Notes: generated by a model not told the origin, from the letters alone. Shown: positions 26,687-36,252, counted from the first letter of the stretch. The stretch: DNA of 64,000 bases from Cognataquiflexum rubidum (GCF_022538115.1 NZ_JAKZAL010000011.1:116713-180712); one strand, 5' to 3'. Made by a program: numbers and translations.

Positions 26687-26720
26687 AAAAGCCGGTTTGA
26701 AGTATCAGACCGGCTTTTTT
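26687..26720 (+). terminator. Terminator of the DegP/HtrA gene
   Basis: GCCGGTTTGA-AGTA-TCAGACCGGC forms a 10 bp stem (one G-U pair) followed by six T. Confidence 0.9.
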
Positions 26721-26832
26721 GTTTTCCAAAGAATCCAATCCATATTCAGAAATTTTGCAAAAACAGGTTACCAAAACCCAATGAAATGAGGTTGTAATTC
26801 AAACATGAAACAATCTGAAAAATATTTGTAAA

Positions 26833-27537
26833 TCAATGACAAACCGTAATCTCCGTTGTCAGATTTCCTTCACTATATATGGGAAGCTTGGGACTGATAT
26901 AGGGTATGCCCAATCCTAATCCCCTAACGATAAAAAGTAAACCGATAAACATCGCAAAATAAGGAAGCGCATTGGTCAATTTGGTTCGGATAGAAAGGGA
27001 AAGAATCTTACCCGAAATCATGACCATCACCAACATCGGAGTAGTCCCCAATCCAAAAAAGAACATATACATCGCCCCATCAAGTGGGCTTTGGAGAGCG
27101 AGTGATGCAATCAAGGCAATGTATACCATGCCGCAGGGAAGCAGTCCATTGAGTAGTCCGGATGCAAAAAAGGCAGGTGTTCCTCCTTTTTTAAGAAAAT
27201 AACCCAACTTGGATTTCAATTTATTCACCCCACCATACAAGCCGGATTGGGTGATGAATCTTTCAGAACTTTTGTAAAAAAATGCCATTAATAAAATCAT
27301 TGCTCCCATTCCTATGGAAATCCATTGCTGAATTCCAGCCAATGCAAGAGAAAAACCAATCAATCCGATCAGAGCTCCCAAAATGGAATAAGTGACCGTC
27401 CGGCCTAAGTTATAAATGATTTTATTGCGGAGAAATCGGGAATTGTCTTTGGCGGATACCGCCAAAGCAATGGGCCCACACATGCCTAGGCAGTGAAAAG
27501 AACCCAAAAATCCCAATAAAAACGCCGTCCAGATCAT
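26833..27537 (-). CDS. TauE/SafE-type membrane protein of the cbb3 locus
   Basis: A 234-residue protein with about six transmembrane segments. The N-terminal GSFHCLGMCGPIALAVS matches the conserved His-Cys and Cys-Gly pattern of the urease-accessory UreH/DsbD-like TauE/SafE group that accompanies cco genes in Bacteroidota. A mirrored GLLNGLLPCGMVYIAL gives the second Cys motif. The Cys pairs suggest metal, possibly copper, or thiol handling during oxidase assembly. It starts directly after the ccoH stop codon and ends the cco operon. The precise activity is not known. Confidence 0.8.
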   Translation of the reverse strand: MIWTAFLLGFLGSFHCLGMCGPIALAVSAKDNSRFLRNKIIYNLGRTVTYSILGALIGLIGFSLALAGIQQWISIGMGAMILLMAFFYKSSERFITQSGLYGGVNKLKSKLGYFLKKGGTPAFFASGLLNGLLPCGMVYIALIASLALQSPLDGAMYMFFFGLGTTPMLVMVMISGKILSLSIRTKLTNALPYFAMFIGLLFIVRGLGLGIPYISPKLPIYSEGNLTTEITVCH

Positions 27538-27963
27538 TTAAATATTGATTTTTTCTTCGTGAAAATAATCCACTCCATTTTCAGACCAAGTAAGTTTTAC
27601 CTTCCAGTAACCCGGCTTCAGGCTTTTCAGATCATAGGCTTTGGCATTTATGTCGGATATGTCAAAAGTGATTTTTTGGTCCAACCTCGCGTCTGAAGGC
27701 CTGAATAAATGAAGGGTTCCTTTTGCTCCAACTGGAAGTTTTAGGTCCACTTTTTTGAGTTGGTTGTCATACGACAAAACCTTATAGTCGAGAGAATTGG
27801 CATTGATCATCTTTTCTATTTGATCCTGATATTTGATTTCCTCTTCGTAATAATTTTGGGTCACGAGATGGATATCATCCTGCTTGACGCAGACGATCAC
27901 CAAACCCACCATCAAGCTAACGAATACTACTAATGTGATTACTATTCCTTTTCCCCAGTCCAT
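27538..27963 (-). CDS. ccoH: FixH/CcoH-family cbb3 oxidase assembly protein
   Basis: A 141-residue protein with one N-terminal transmembrane segment (about 5-26) followed by NYYEEEIKYQDQIEKM, the hallmark of Bacteroidota FixH proteins, and a beta-rich periplasmic domain (VKLTWSENGVDYFHEEKINI). FixH/CcoH is required for stable assembly of the cbb3 oxidase. The gene adjoins the TauE/SafE gene with no gap and follows ccoG after a repeat-filled 176 bp interval. Confidence 0.85.
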   Translation of the reverse strand: MDWGKGIVITLVVFVSLMVGLVIVCVKQDDIHLVTQNYYEEEIKYQDQIEKMINANSLDYKVLSYDNQLKKVDLKLPVGAKGTLHLFRPSDARLDQKITFDISDINAKAYDLKSLKPGYWKVKLTWSENGVDYFHEEKINI

Positions 27964-28139
27964 TTTTTTGGTTATTTGATTAATTGGTTATTTGATTAAT
28001 TGGTTATTGGTTAAGGGTTATTTGGTTAAGGGTTATTTGGTTAACTGTTTAACTGGTACTGCAAACTGATTACTAATTACTGTAAACTGATCACTGACCA
28101 CTGATTACTGATTACTGCAAACTGATCACTGCAAACTGA
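27964..28139. repeat. Degenerate tandem repeats between ccoG and ccoH
   Basis: This gap is filled by three adjoining short-repeat families: GGTTATTTGATTAATT (two units), GGTTAAGGGTTATTT (two units), and units near CTGATCACTGCAAA or CTGATTACTGATTA repeated about eight times. The change from one family to the next is gradual, as in slipped-strand growth. No promoter can be read from it. It interrupts an otherwise tightly packed operon. Confidence 0.8.
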
Positions 28140-29561
28140 TCACTGATTACTAAAAACCGGCCCGACGAAACTTGTACTGATCCTGTCAATTACTTCTCCG
28201 TTTTGCATCAGCAGCAATGTCACGTCTTCCTGATTGACAAGCATGTCTTTTTGGTCTTTGATCAGAAAAAACCTGCCATCAAATTTTGCCTGCCCATTCA
28301 ATGTCCATTTTTGGTCACCGACTACTTCTACTTGGTATTTCCCATTTTCTGCAACGAGCGCTACCTGTTGTGCATCAAATGTTTTGTTGATGAAACTGAC
28401 TTCGTAGAGATTACTGATCTGACCGGTCTCGCGGGCCTGATAAGTCATCCCTCTAAACCTAGTCACGGTCGCAGCCAAATCCTCCCTTGTTGCGATCAAA
28501 GCGATAAAGGCGGCAAGCAATATCACCAACATGGCTGAATAGGCTTTTACCCTTGGGGTAATCAGCTTTTGGGTTCGGTGCATCACACTGTTGTCAGATG
28601 CATATCGGATCAGTCCCTCCGGTCTGTCCACCTTGACCATAACCTCATCACAGACATCAATACAGGCGGTACAATTGACGCATTCCATCTGCACACCGTT
28701 TCTGATGTCTATCCCTGTAGGACAAACCTGTACACAAAGTCCACAATCTACACAATCACCTTTGGGCGCTTCTTCTATTTTATTTTTGCGGATTAGGCCA
28801 CGAGGCTCTCCCCTGACATGATCATAGGTGACGTTGATGGAGTTGGCATCGAGTAAAACTCCCTGAAGCCTTCCATATGGACAGACCACAATACATGCCT
28901 GCTCTCTGAACCATGAAAACACAAAAAGGAAAATTCCTGTAAATGCCATCAATCCAATAAATCCAGCCATGTGCGCTGAAGGCGGCTGACTGACAATCTC
29001 CATCACCTGGTCCACACCGATCAGGTACGCCATCACCAAATGTGAAATCAAAAGGGATATCATAATGAAAATGGTCATCTTCAAACCTTTCTTCCAGATT
29101 TTCTCGCTGTTCCAAGGCATTGCATCCAGCTTCCTTTGTTGGTTGGCATCCCCTTCGATAGCATACTCTATTTTTCGGAACACCATTTCCAAAAACAAAG
29201 TTTGCGGGCAGGCCCATCCACAGAATATCCTTCCGAATACTGCAGTAAAAAGGATGATGAAAATAAAAAAGATCAATAACAGGAATATCAGCAAATGTGT
29301 ATCCTGAGGCCAAAATGCTGCTCCAAAAATGATGAATTTTCTTTCAAAGACATTGAAAAGCATGTAAGGCCTGCCTCCTACCTGAATAAAAGGCCCCGCA
29401 AATAAAATCGCCAAGAGTACCCATGAAAGATATGTCCTCCATTTATAAAATTTGCCGGAAACTTTTTTTGGATAGATCCAGTTTCGCTTTCCTTCCGAAC
29501 TGACTGAGGCTAGCGAATCACGAAAATTGTCAGGATTCAAATTTGGATTAATCTTACTCAT
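28140..29561 (-). CDS. ccoG: CcoG, cbb3 oxidase accessory Cu reductase
   Basis: A 473-residue polytopic ferredoxin-like protein with about five membrane segments. Cluster motifs are FCGWACPQTLF, the two 4Fe-4S sets CVDCGLCVQVCP and CVNCTACIDVCD, and CIVVCPYGRLQ. The C-terminus holds an Ig-like periplasmic domain. CcoG/RdxA reduces Cu(II) for the cbb3 active site. The ATG at 29561 (MSKINPNLN) is preferred: a 34-codon longer frame would run into ccoP. It follows ccoP by 85 bp. Confidence 0.92.
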   Translation of the reverse strand: MSKINPNLNPDNFRDSLASVSSEGKRNWIYPKKVSGKFYKWRTYLSWVLLAILFAGPFIQVGGRPYMLFNVFERKFIIFGAAFWPQDTHLLIFLLLIFFIFIILFTAVFGRIFCGWACPQTLFLEMVFRKIEYAIEGDANQQRKLDAMPWNSEKIWKKGLKMTIFIMISLLISHLVMAYLIGVDQVMEIVSQPPSAHMAGFIGLMAFTGIFLFVFSWFREQACIVVCPYGRLQGVLLDANSINVTYDHVRGEPRGLIRKNKIEEAPKGDCVDCGLCVQVCPTGIDIRNGVQMECVNCTACIDVCDEVMVKVDRPEGLIRYASDNSVMHRTQKLITPRVKAYSAMLVILLAAFIALIATREDLAATVTRFRGMTYQARETGQISNLYEVSFINKTFDAQQVALVAENGKYQVEVVGDQKWTLNGQAKFDGRFFLIKDQKDMLVNQEDVTLLLMQNGEVIDRISTSFVGPVFSNQ

Positions 29562-29646
29562 AATATGTTGGCTTAAAATAAAATTAACCAAGCTTTGATT
29601 TGGTAATTTTAACCCCTGAGAGGAAAGCCCTCCCAGAGGTAATTTT

Positions 29647-30594
29647 TTATTTGACTTCTGCAATTGCCTCGACTATGACAGGAACGGCCAATGAATCAGT
29701 TTTAGCCGGTTCTGCAGCTCCGCCAGGAACGTATCTTTCGCCTTCTGCTTCTTTAGGATTGGCCGGGGTAGTCCCTTGAAGTGTCTTGACAAAGCTAGAG
29801 ACCTGTTGCATTTGTTCAGGGCTCAACTGGTCCTGCCATGGAATCATTCCCTTTTCTACCACCCCGTATTTGATCACTTTGAAGATGTCATTGATAGATC
29901 CACCGTGCTTCCAGAATTCATCAGTCAAGTTGGAACCTACACCACCGCCTCCATCTGCGGCGTGGCAAGCCACACAATTGGCACTGTAGATGCTCTGTCC
30001 AGCTGCGATGGCAGCGGGAGTTTCATCGAATACCACCGTGGTTTCATCAATGTTACTGACGGCAAGCGCTTTATATTCTTCTATCTGAATCGCAGCAATC
30101 CTGTGTTCCTCTTCATATTCCTCAAGTTGGGTCGGTCCTATTCCAAGTACAGTATAGTACATGAAATAAACTACGGCTATCCCAATGGTTAGAAAAAACA
30201 CATTGGCCAACCAGGGCGGCATGTGGTTATCAAGTTCTACAATGCCGTCATAACTATGATCGAGCATCTTTTGCTTTTCTTCTTTGCCACCTACAGGCTT
30301 CATTGTTCCTGTGACGTATTTGATCTTGAACTCATCCCACCAAGTAGGCTGACTTGCCATTTCGGAATTTTCTTTTTTGAATACCGCTGACATGAAGGTT
30401 ATCAGGTATATCATCAAGACCAACAGCAGTACAATGATGCCAAGAACAACACCAAGGATCACCAAAAGTGTAAGCTGGGTAGGGTCCATACTTTGAAGGT
30501 TGGCAAACCACGTAGATTCGCTTGTTTGGGCGAAAGCAGGTAGGGCAGCAAACATCCCTGTCAATAGAAGGAAGAAGGATTTAAACTTTTTCAT
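29647..30594 (-). CDS. ccoP: CcoP, cytochrome c subunit of cbb3 oxidase
   Basis: A 315-residue membrane-bound cytochrome c. A signal-like start (MKKFKSFFLLLTGMFAALPAFAQ) and two transmembrane segments precede the CcoP N-terminal domain signature DGIVELDNHMPPWL. A single heme site, CVACH, follows in a class I cytochrome c domain with Met ligand candidates near GMIPWQ. Many CcoP proteins have two hemes; this Bacteroidota type has one. The start at 30594 overlaps ccoQ by 14 bp and lies 2 nt after GGAGG. A longer frame from 30621 adds nine residues before the signal sequence and is less likely. Confidence 0.9.
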   Translation of the reverse strand: MKKFKSFFLLLTGMFAALPAFAQTSESTWFANLQSMDPTQLTLLVILGVVLGIIVLLLVLMIYLITFMSAVFKKENSEMASQPTWWDEFKIKYVTGTMKPVGGKEEKQKMLDHSYDGIVELDNHMPPWLANVFFLTIGIAVVYFMYYTVLGIGPTQLEEYEEEHRIAAIQIEEYKALAVSNIDETTVVFDETPAAIAAGQSIYSANCVACHAADGGGGVGSNLTDEFWKHGGSINDIFKVIKYGVVEKGMIPWQDQLSPEQMQQVSSFVKTLQGTTPANPKEAEGERYVPGGAAEPAKTDSLAVPVIVEAIAEVK

Positions 30595-30772
30595 AGCCTC
30601 CAAGATTTTGCGGTTCGTCATTGAATGGCATTTCCTTCATGTGGTCGACGTATTTCTTGTCGACTTTGATCACCCAAATGAACATTCCTATGAAGAAAAT
30701 CACGAAGATCAACAAGGAGATGATGGGATAGATTTCTATGTTCTCGATGGAACTTAATATCTCTTTTTTCAT
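30581..30772 (-). CDS. ccoQ: CcoQ-like small subunit of cbb3 oxidase
   Basis: A 63-residue protein with one transmembrane helix (IISLLIFVIFFIGMFIWVIKV) and a short acidic tail ending LGGYEKV. Position between ccoNO and ccoP and size fit CcoQ, which stabilises the oxidase. It begins 11 bp after the ccoNO stop and overlaps ccoP. Confidence 0.85.
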   Translation of the reverse strand: MKKEILSSIENIEIYPIISLLIFVIFFIGMFIWVIKVDKKYVDHMKEMPFNDEPQNLGGYEKV

Positions 30773-30783
30773 GGTCCTGAAAT

Positions 30784-32916
30784 TTAAGGATTGGAAGCTG
30801 TTGTTTTTTTGATGTCTGTACCCAAGCGCTGCAAATAAGCGATCAAGGCTACCATTTCAGATTCTGGCATCACCTCAACACCTGCAGATTTCAGGTTAGC
30901 GGCAATCTTATTAGCCTGTAAAGTCAGGTCCGCATTGGCTTGTTCATCAAATCCTTCCGGATAGGGTACACCCAGTTTTTGTAGCGTTCTGATTTTAGCA
31001 GGAAGGTCTGAATGATCCATGATATTGGTAGCCAACCAAGGATAAGGTGGCATCAATGATCCTGGAGACATGGAGGTAGGATCTACCATATGAAGGTAAT
31101 GCCAGCTGTCAGGATACTTACCTCCTTCTCTGTGCAAATCCGGACCGGTTCGCTTGGAACCCCACAGGAATGGCCTGTCATAGACAAACTCACCTGCTTT
31201 GGAATATTCCCCATAGCGCTCAGTCTCCGAACGGAAAGGTCTGATCATCTGGGAGTGGCAGCCCACACAACCGTGGGAGATATACAAATCCCTTCCCTGA
31301 AGTTCAAGTGGGGTGTAAGGCATGACACTGGAAATCGTCGGCACATTTGATTTTACCAAGATTGTAGGAATGATCTCTATTGCTCCCCCTATCAAAATGG
31401 CTATGGTCGCCAAAATGGTAAAGAAAACAGGTTTTCTCTCCCATGCTCTATGCCAATACTCTCCTGCAACTTTTACATGGGGTTTCAAAGCAGGAGCCTC
31501 ATCAGCTTCCTCTGCCATAAATGAACCCTGTTGCGCAGTTTTTACCATATTGTATACCAAAAGGAATGCTCCGGCGAGATACAATACACCACCAAAAGCC
31601 CTCAACATATACATTGGTTTGATTTGGATGACTGTCTCCAAGAAGTTAGGATAAGCCAATCTACCTGCCTCGGTAAATTCTTTCCACATCAATGACTGCG
31701 TCAAAGCTGCGACATACATAGGAAGGGCATAGAAAATAATCCCTATAGTACCCATCCAAAAGTGGGTGGTTGCCAACTTGGTAGAGTAAAGGTTTGTCTT
31801 CCACATTTTTGGCCATAACCAATACAACATGGCAAAAGTGAAGAAACCATTCCAGCCCAAACCTCCGATGTGCACGTGTGCTACTATCCAGTCAGTATAG
31901 TGGGCAATGGCATTCACATTTTTCAGTGAAAGCAAAGGTCCTTCAAAAGTCGACATACCGTAAGCGGTCACTGCCACGACCATGAATTTCAGAACAGGAT
32001 CGACACGGACCTTATCCCAAGCACCTCTCAATGTCAAAAGTCCATTGACCATCCCACCCCATGATGGGGCAAGCAACATCACTGAGAAAACCGTACCCAA
32101 GACCTGTGCCCATTCAGGCAAGGCCGTGTAGAGCAAATGGTGAGGTCCGGCCCAGATGTACAAGAAAATCAAGGACCAAAAGTGGACAATAGATAACTTG
32201 TAAGAATAGACAGGCCTATTAGCTGCTTTTGGCAAATAGTAATACATCAATCCCAAGAATGGTGTGGTTAGGAAGAATGCAACAGCATTGTGCCCGTACC
32301 ACCACTGAACCAATGCATCTTGAACACCTGCATAGGCGGAATAACTCTTGAAAAGAGAAACCGGCAAAGCAAGGGAATTGAAGATGTGGAGAACTGCCAC
32401 GGTGACGAAAGAAGCCAAATAGAACCAAATGGCCACATACATGTGCTTTTCTCTTCTTTTGATCAGGGCACCAATCATATTGGCACCAAAAGCAACCCAT
32501 ACTACAGCTATCAAAATGTCAATCGGCCATTCCAATTCTGCATATTCCTTAGAGGTAGTCAAACCTAAAGGAAGGGTGATAGCAGCTAAAAGGATGATCA
32601 ATTGCCAACCCCAAAAGTGGAACCAACTGAGTGCTTTGCTCCACATGGGTGTTTTCAATAGTCTGGGCATGGAGTAATAAATCCCCGCGAAAATCGCATT
32701 GCCCACAAAGGCAAAAATCACCGCATTGGTATGTAGCGGTCTGATTCTTCCAAAGGTGGTGTAGGGATTTCCCAAATTGGCCTCGGGCAAAAACAGCTGG
32801 GTGGCTGCTAAGACCCCGACCAACATTCCGACAATGCCCCAAGCTATGGTGGCGACGCCGAAGTACTTTACGATCTTATTGTCGTAACTGAACTGTTCAA
32901 GTGTTGTTCCTGGCAT
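30784..32916 (-). CDS. ccoNO: Fused CcoN-CcoO, catalytic core of cbb3 oxidase
   Basis: A 710-residue fusion. Residues 1-465 are CcoN with about 12 helices and the heme/CuB histidines (His62 in IRPLHTN, His209 in WWYGHNA, His259-His260 in AGPHH, His347 and His349 in AHVHIGG). Residues about 490-705 are CcoO: one membrane helix, then a heme c site CVGCH (550-554) in the typical ISHGCVGCHSQMIRP context. The enzyme reduces oxygen to water with very high affinity and pumps protons. The fusion of N and O is usual in Bacteroidota. The gene starts 2 bp after the ccoS stop. Confidence 0.93.
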   Translation of the reverse strand: MPGTTLEQFSYDNKIVKYFGVATIAWGIVGMLVGVLAATQLFLPEANLGNPYTTFGRIRPLHTNAVIFAFVGNAIFAGIYYSMPRLLKTPMWSKALSWFHFWGWQLIILLAAITLPLGLTTSKEYAELEWPIDILIAVVWVAFGANMIGALIKRREKHMYVAIWFYLASFVTVAVLHIFNSLALPVSLFKSYSAYAGVQDALVQWWYGHNAVAFFLTTPFLGLMYYYLPKAANRPVYSYKLSIVHFWSLIFLYIWAGPHHLLYTALPEWAQVLGTVFSVMLLAPSWGGMVNGLLTLRGAWDKVRVDPVLKFMVVAVTAYGMSTFEGPLLSLKNVNAIAHYTDWIVAHVHIGGLGWNGFFTFAMLYWLWPKMWKTNLYSTKLATTHFWMGTIGIIFYALPMYVAALTQSLMWKEFTEAGRLAYPNFLETVIQIKPMYMLRAFGGVLYLAGAFLLVYNMVKTAQQGSFMAEEADEAPALKPHVKVAGEYWHRAWERKPVFFTILATIAILIGGAIEIIPTILVKSNVPTISSVMPYTPLELQGRDLYISHGCVGCHSQMIRPFRSETERYGEYSKAGEFVYDRPFLWGSKRTGPDLHREGGKYPDSWHYLHMVDPTSMSPGSLMPPYPWLATNIMDHSDLPAKIRTLQKLGVPYPEGFDEQANADLTLQANKIAANLKSAGVEVMPESEMVALIAYLQRLGTDIKKTTASNP

Positions 32917-32918
32917 AC

Positions 32919-33113
32919 TTACTTTGATTTTATTGATGGTGATGGTAATGGTTCTTTTTTATCTTTGGTTTTTGGTTCATTTTCAAATAAGATCCGGATG
33001 GCCGGGGTATGGTTGTCATCAAACTGCCCTCCTTTCATGGCCCTGAAAAACAGGTATAGGAAAGATCCTGCGAGAATGAGACTGATTGCGATCAATATAA
33101 ATATGACTTCCAT
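32919..33113 (-). CDS. ccoS: CcoS, cbb3 oxidase maturation protein
   Basis: A 64-residue protein with one helix (MEVIFILIAISLILAGSFLY) and the CcoS motif FRAMKGGQFDD. The tail is charged and Lys-rich. The ATG at 33111-33113 is chosen: an upstream in-frame extension would lie within ccoI. CcoS is needed for cofactor insertion. It starts 2 bp after the ccoI stop codon. Confidence 0.9.
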   Translation of the reverse strand: MEVIFILIAISLILAGSFLYLFFRAMKGGQFDDNHTPAIRILFENEPKTKDKKEPLPSPSIKSK

Positions 33114-33115
33114 AG

Positions 33116-35554
33116 TTACCAGATTTTGTCTTTTAAGCCCCTTCGGTAGGCTAGATAATTGGTGGTCAGCGTGGTAAACACCACTACCGAAATACTGCTG
33201 ATGGGCATCAGGATGGCGCAAAATACCGGACTTACCAATCCCTGCACTGCGAAATACACCCCGACTATATTGTAGGTAAAACTCAGTCCAAAACTGGCTT
33301 TGATTATTTTTCTGCTGGTTTTTGTAAAATCCAAAAAAGCAGGAAGCTTTTGGATCACTGCAGCGTCCATAATCGCATCTGAAGCGGGTGAAAAATTGGT
33401 GATTTTGTCTGTCAACGCAATGCCAACCTGGCTTTCCCTTAGGGCTCCAGCGTCATTGAGACCATCTCCGATCATGAGGGTTTGGGCACCGCCTTGATTC
33501 AGGTTTGTGATATAACCCAACTTATCTCCCGGACTTTGATTGAAGTTCATCATGATATGATTACCAAAAACTTTGGTCAAATTCACCCGCTCATGGTCCT
33601 GATCTCCTGAAAGGAAATGAACCTGATACTTCTCTTTGATATCAGAAACTACATTTTCAATCCCTTTGCGAAGACCGCTTTGGATAAAGAAATATCCCAA
33701 AAGCGTTCCCTCTACAGCAAAAAATACGAGGTTCCCTCCTTCCGGCAAGCCTTTAACCTCGGCTCCCACAAAGTCTGCAGAACCCAATCTGATTTCTTGT
33801 GATTTGTAAATTGTCCTGAGGCCTTTGCCGCCGATTTCCTCCACCTCATCCAATTTGATATTTTGGACACCACCAAGCCATGTGTTGACCCGGTTGCTCA
33901 AGGCGTGGGTGGATTGGCTTACCAAGGATTTGATGATGGATTTGGACTCTGCAGAAAGGGGCTCTCCGAAATATTTTACTGAGGCTTCTGCGGTAGAAGT
34001 CAAGGTTCCTGTTTTATCAAAAACCACTGTATCTACTTTGGCAAGTTTCTCAATGACATGGGAATTTTTGAGAAAGAATTTCCCCTGGCCAAATACCCTT
34101 AGCGTATTGCCAAGAGTAAAGGGCGTAGACATGGCCAAAGCACAAGGGCAGGTGATAATCAATACTGAAGTAAACGCCAACACTCCCATAGAAAGCTGTC
34201 CCGAAAATCCCCAGAACAGCAAAGCTCCAAATGCAATGGCCAAAACAGTGAACGTGAACTTACCAGAAATCCTATTTGCCAGAGATTCCAGGCTATTGAC
34301 TTTTTCTTTCTCGAAGGAATCATTGTTCCACAAATCAGTCAGGTATCCCTGAGAAGGAGACTTCTGTACAGTCAAGGTCAGCGATTTCCCTTTTTGCCTT
34401 CCGCCTGCATAGATCAATTCACCTTTTCTTTTGGCTACAGGAACTTCCTCCCCTGTCACAAAACTGTAATCAACAAAAGCTTCTCCCTCTAAAAGTATGC
34501 TGTCAGCCGGTATCAATTCTTCATTTCGGACTCTGATAATGTCGCCGACGTTCAGCTTGATCAAAGGAATGACTTCTTCCTCATCCCTCACCAATTTGGT
34601 GACGGCAACAGGAAAATAGGATTTGTAATCCCTGTCAAATGAAAGCGTATCGTAAGTTTTCTGTTGGTAATATTTGCCTATCAAAAGAAAGAAAAGCAAA
34701 CCACCCAAGGTATCCATATAGCCTTCATTTCCAAGCAAGAAAATATCGAAGAGGCTATAAGTAAATAAGGTAACAATACCTATAGCGATTGGCACATCCA
34801 TATTGACAGCTTTGTTGCGGATAGAAAGCCATGCGGAGCGATAGTAATCGGTCGCAGCATAAAAAAATACCGGCAAAGAAAGCATGACATTGAGGTAATT
34901 GAATGTTTTTTTGAATCCCTCCCCAAGTAATTCTGCCTCAGCAAAGTACTCCGGCAAGCTGAAAAGCATCATGTTACCGAAGCAAAATCCTGCAACAGCT
35001 AGTTTATAAATAAGTTTATTATCAGTGAATTGAACCGTTTTTTTGTCCGCATCAGCTAGGTTGAGGGTGGGCTCATATCCGATTCGGGATAGCAGTCTGA
35101 CCAATTCTTTGAGACTGATTTTGTCTTGCAGGTATTTGACCTGGACTTTCTTTTTGATGAAATCAACCCTTCCGGACACAATCCCCGGGTGAAGCTTATG
35201 GAGATTTTCAAGAAGCCAAATACAGGACGCGCAGTGGATCAAAGGAATAGAAAAAGTGATATGGGTCTCTTCGCTGTTTTGGAAGTCAACCAATTTCCGG
35301 ACAATGTCCGAGTCATCGAGGTAATCGAATCTGTTGGCTCTTCCGGAAATTGATTTTTGGCTCAATCCCGGCTTTTCAGCAATATCATAATAAGTGCACA
35401 AGTCACTTTCGCTCAGGACTTCAAAGACAAGTTTACAGCCTGTACAGCAAAAATCCTTTTCACCAACATGGAGAATTTCATCTTTGCATTCCTCCCCGCA
35501 GTGATAGCAAGTGGAAGTGCCCCGGCTGATGGATGTTTTGACCTGATTTGACAT
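33116..35554 (-). CDS. ccoI: CcoI/FixI-type copper-translocating P-type ATPase
   Basis: An 812-residue P1B-type ATPase. The N-terminus has a Cys-rich metal-binding region (CYHCGEEC, FCCTGCKL) and an HMA-like domain with HCASCIW. The membrane part carries the copper-type CPCALAMSTP, and the cytoplasmic domains carry TGEEVPV, DKTGTLT and GDGLNDAGAL. CcoI exports copper for assembly of the cbb3 active site. It is the first gene of the operon. The ATG at 35554 (MSNQVKTS) is preferred over a TTG three codons earlier. A Crp/Fnr-type palindrome lies 35 bp upstream. Confidence 0.92.
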   Translation of the reverse strand: MSNQVKTSISRGTSTCYHCGEECKDEILHVGEKDFCCTGCKLVFEVLSESDLCTYYDIAEKPGLSQKSISGRANRFDYLDDSDIVRKLVDFQNSEETHITFSIPLIHCASCIWLLENLHKLHPGIVSGRVDFIKKKVQVKYLQDKISLKELVRLLSRIGYEPTLNLADADKKTVQFTDNKLIYKLAVAGFCFGNMMLFSLPEYFAEAELLGEGFKKTFNYLNVMLSLPVFFYAATDYYRSAWLSIRNKAVNMDVPIAIGIVTLFTYSLFDIFLLGNEGYMDTLGGLLFFLLIGKYYQQKTYDTLSFDRDYKSYFPVAVTKLVRDEEEVIPLIKLNVGDIIRVRNEELIPADSILLEGEAFVDYSFVTGEEVPVAKRKGELIYAGGRQKGKSLTLTVQKSPSQGYLTDLWNNDSFEKEKVNSLESLANRISGKFTFTVLAIAFGALLFWGFSGQLSMGVLAFTSVLIITCPCALAMSTPFTLGNTLRVFGQGKFFLKNSHVIEKLAKVDTVVFDKTGTLTSTAEASVKYFGEPLSAESKSIIKSLVSQSTHALSNRVNTWLGGVQNIKLDEVEEIGGKGLRTIYKSQEIRLGSADFVGAEVKGLPEGGNLVFFAVEGTLLGYFFIQSGLRKGIENVVSDIKEKYQVHFLSGDQDHERVNLTKVFGNHIMMNFNQSPGDKLGYITNLNQGGAQTLMIGDGLNDAGALRESQVGIALTDKITNFSPASDAIMDAAVIQKLPAFLDFTKTSRKIIKASFGLSFTYNIVGVYFAVQGLVSPVFCAILMPISSISVVVFTTLTTNYLAYRRGLKDKIW

Positions 35555-35589
35555 TTGGTACAATTTAGCTAGATAAAACCCTTAAAAAC

Positions 35590-35603
35590 ATGATAAAAAT
35601 CAT
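35590..35603. promoter_or_regulatory. Crp/Fnr-type operator of the cbb3 operon
   Basis: ATGATAAAAATCAT is a palindrome with 4 bp arms and a 6 bp spacer (Fnr reading: TGAT-N4-ATCA). It lies 35 bp before the ccoI ATG, the same distance as the site before the porin-yeeE operon. cbb3 genes are classically controlled by Fnr/FixK-type proteins under low oxygen, which supports the reading. Confidence 0.65.
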
Positions 35604-35616
35604 CTAATTCAATGAT

Positions 35617-36252
35617 TTAAAAGGATAAATAAAAAGACAAGCGATCGTACCACATGCCACCCTTGTAGAAATGGAAAAGGACTTTGGCAAGGTCTGACTG
35701 GTAATTTTTAGTAGTCACCAACAGCGTGCATTGATGTTTGACGGCATATGACCAAAAGTCGCCGATTCTGTTGAAATTAAATTTGATAAAAGAAGTCTCA
35801 GCCGTGGAACCTGTTACGAGCTGCACGATCTCCTGTTCTTCTTTCATTTTGGACTTGGGTATAAAGCTGGGTGATATAATGGTTGCTTTGCTGCTTTTAA
35901 TGTTATCCTGAAAAAGTTCAATGAAGTTTCTTATCAATCTGGCCGATGCGGGAGTCCCGTCATAATGAAAAAGTAAATTTTCAGTGGACATTTCCTTGTC
36001 ATAAAGAAGCACAGGGATTCCGCAGGGTTCATTCTCTAATGCTTTGGGTTTTTCTAACCCATGTAGCCAATCAAGTACCTCCGGCAAATGGGCAGTATAT
36101 AGAGTCGGACCCTCCTCAGGATTACACATTAAAGCCTTACCCCCTTTGGTGAGGTTTACCGGGAATCCGGAAGGTAATCTGTCACAATAATGTGACTTGA
36201 TCATTTCCTCAGGAACCGCAAAATTTACCGGGCTGTCAACTTTCGTAACCAT
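35617..36252 (-). CDS. UspA-like protein
   Basis: A 211-residue cytoplasmic protein. The segment GIPVLLYDKEMSTENLLFHYDGTPASARLIRNFIELF has the YDGTPAS/A-I-NF pattern of universal stress proteins (written here as a short match), and the C-terminal LFHFYKGG part resembles the tail of a tandem UspA fold. No ATP-binding GxxGxxxx(S/T) is seen, so it may not bind nucleotide. It lies immediately before the cbb3 operon on the same strand, 63 bp upstream of ccoI, and has its own Crp/Fnr-type palindrome. UspA proteins often belong to low-oxygen regulons; that link is inference. Confidence 0.55.
   Translation of the reverse strand: MVTKVDSPVNFAVPEEMIKSHYCDRLPSGFPVNLTKGGKALMCNPEEGPTLYTAHLPEVLDWLHGLEKPKALENEPCGIPVLLYDKEMSTENLLFHYDGTPASARLIRNFIELFQDNIKSSKATIISPSFIPKSKMKEEQEIVQLVTGSTAETSFIKFNFNRIGDFWSYAVKHQCTLLVTTKNYQSDLAKVLFHFYKGGMWYDRLSFYLSF

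Noticed and set aside
29562..29663. N-terminal extension of ccoG by 34 codons
   Set aside because: It would overlap ccoP and adds sequence with no family counterpart; MSKINPNLN at 29561 is a normal start.
28140..35554. The fused ccoN-ccoO gene as an assembly or frameshift artefact
   Set aside because: The linker is clean, both halves are complete, and such fusions are known in Bacteroidota.
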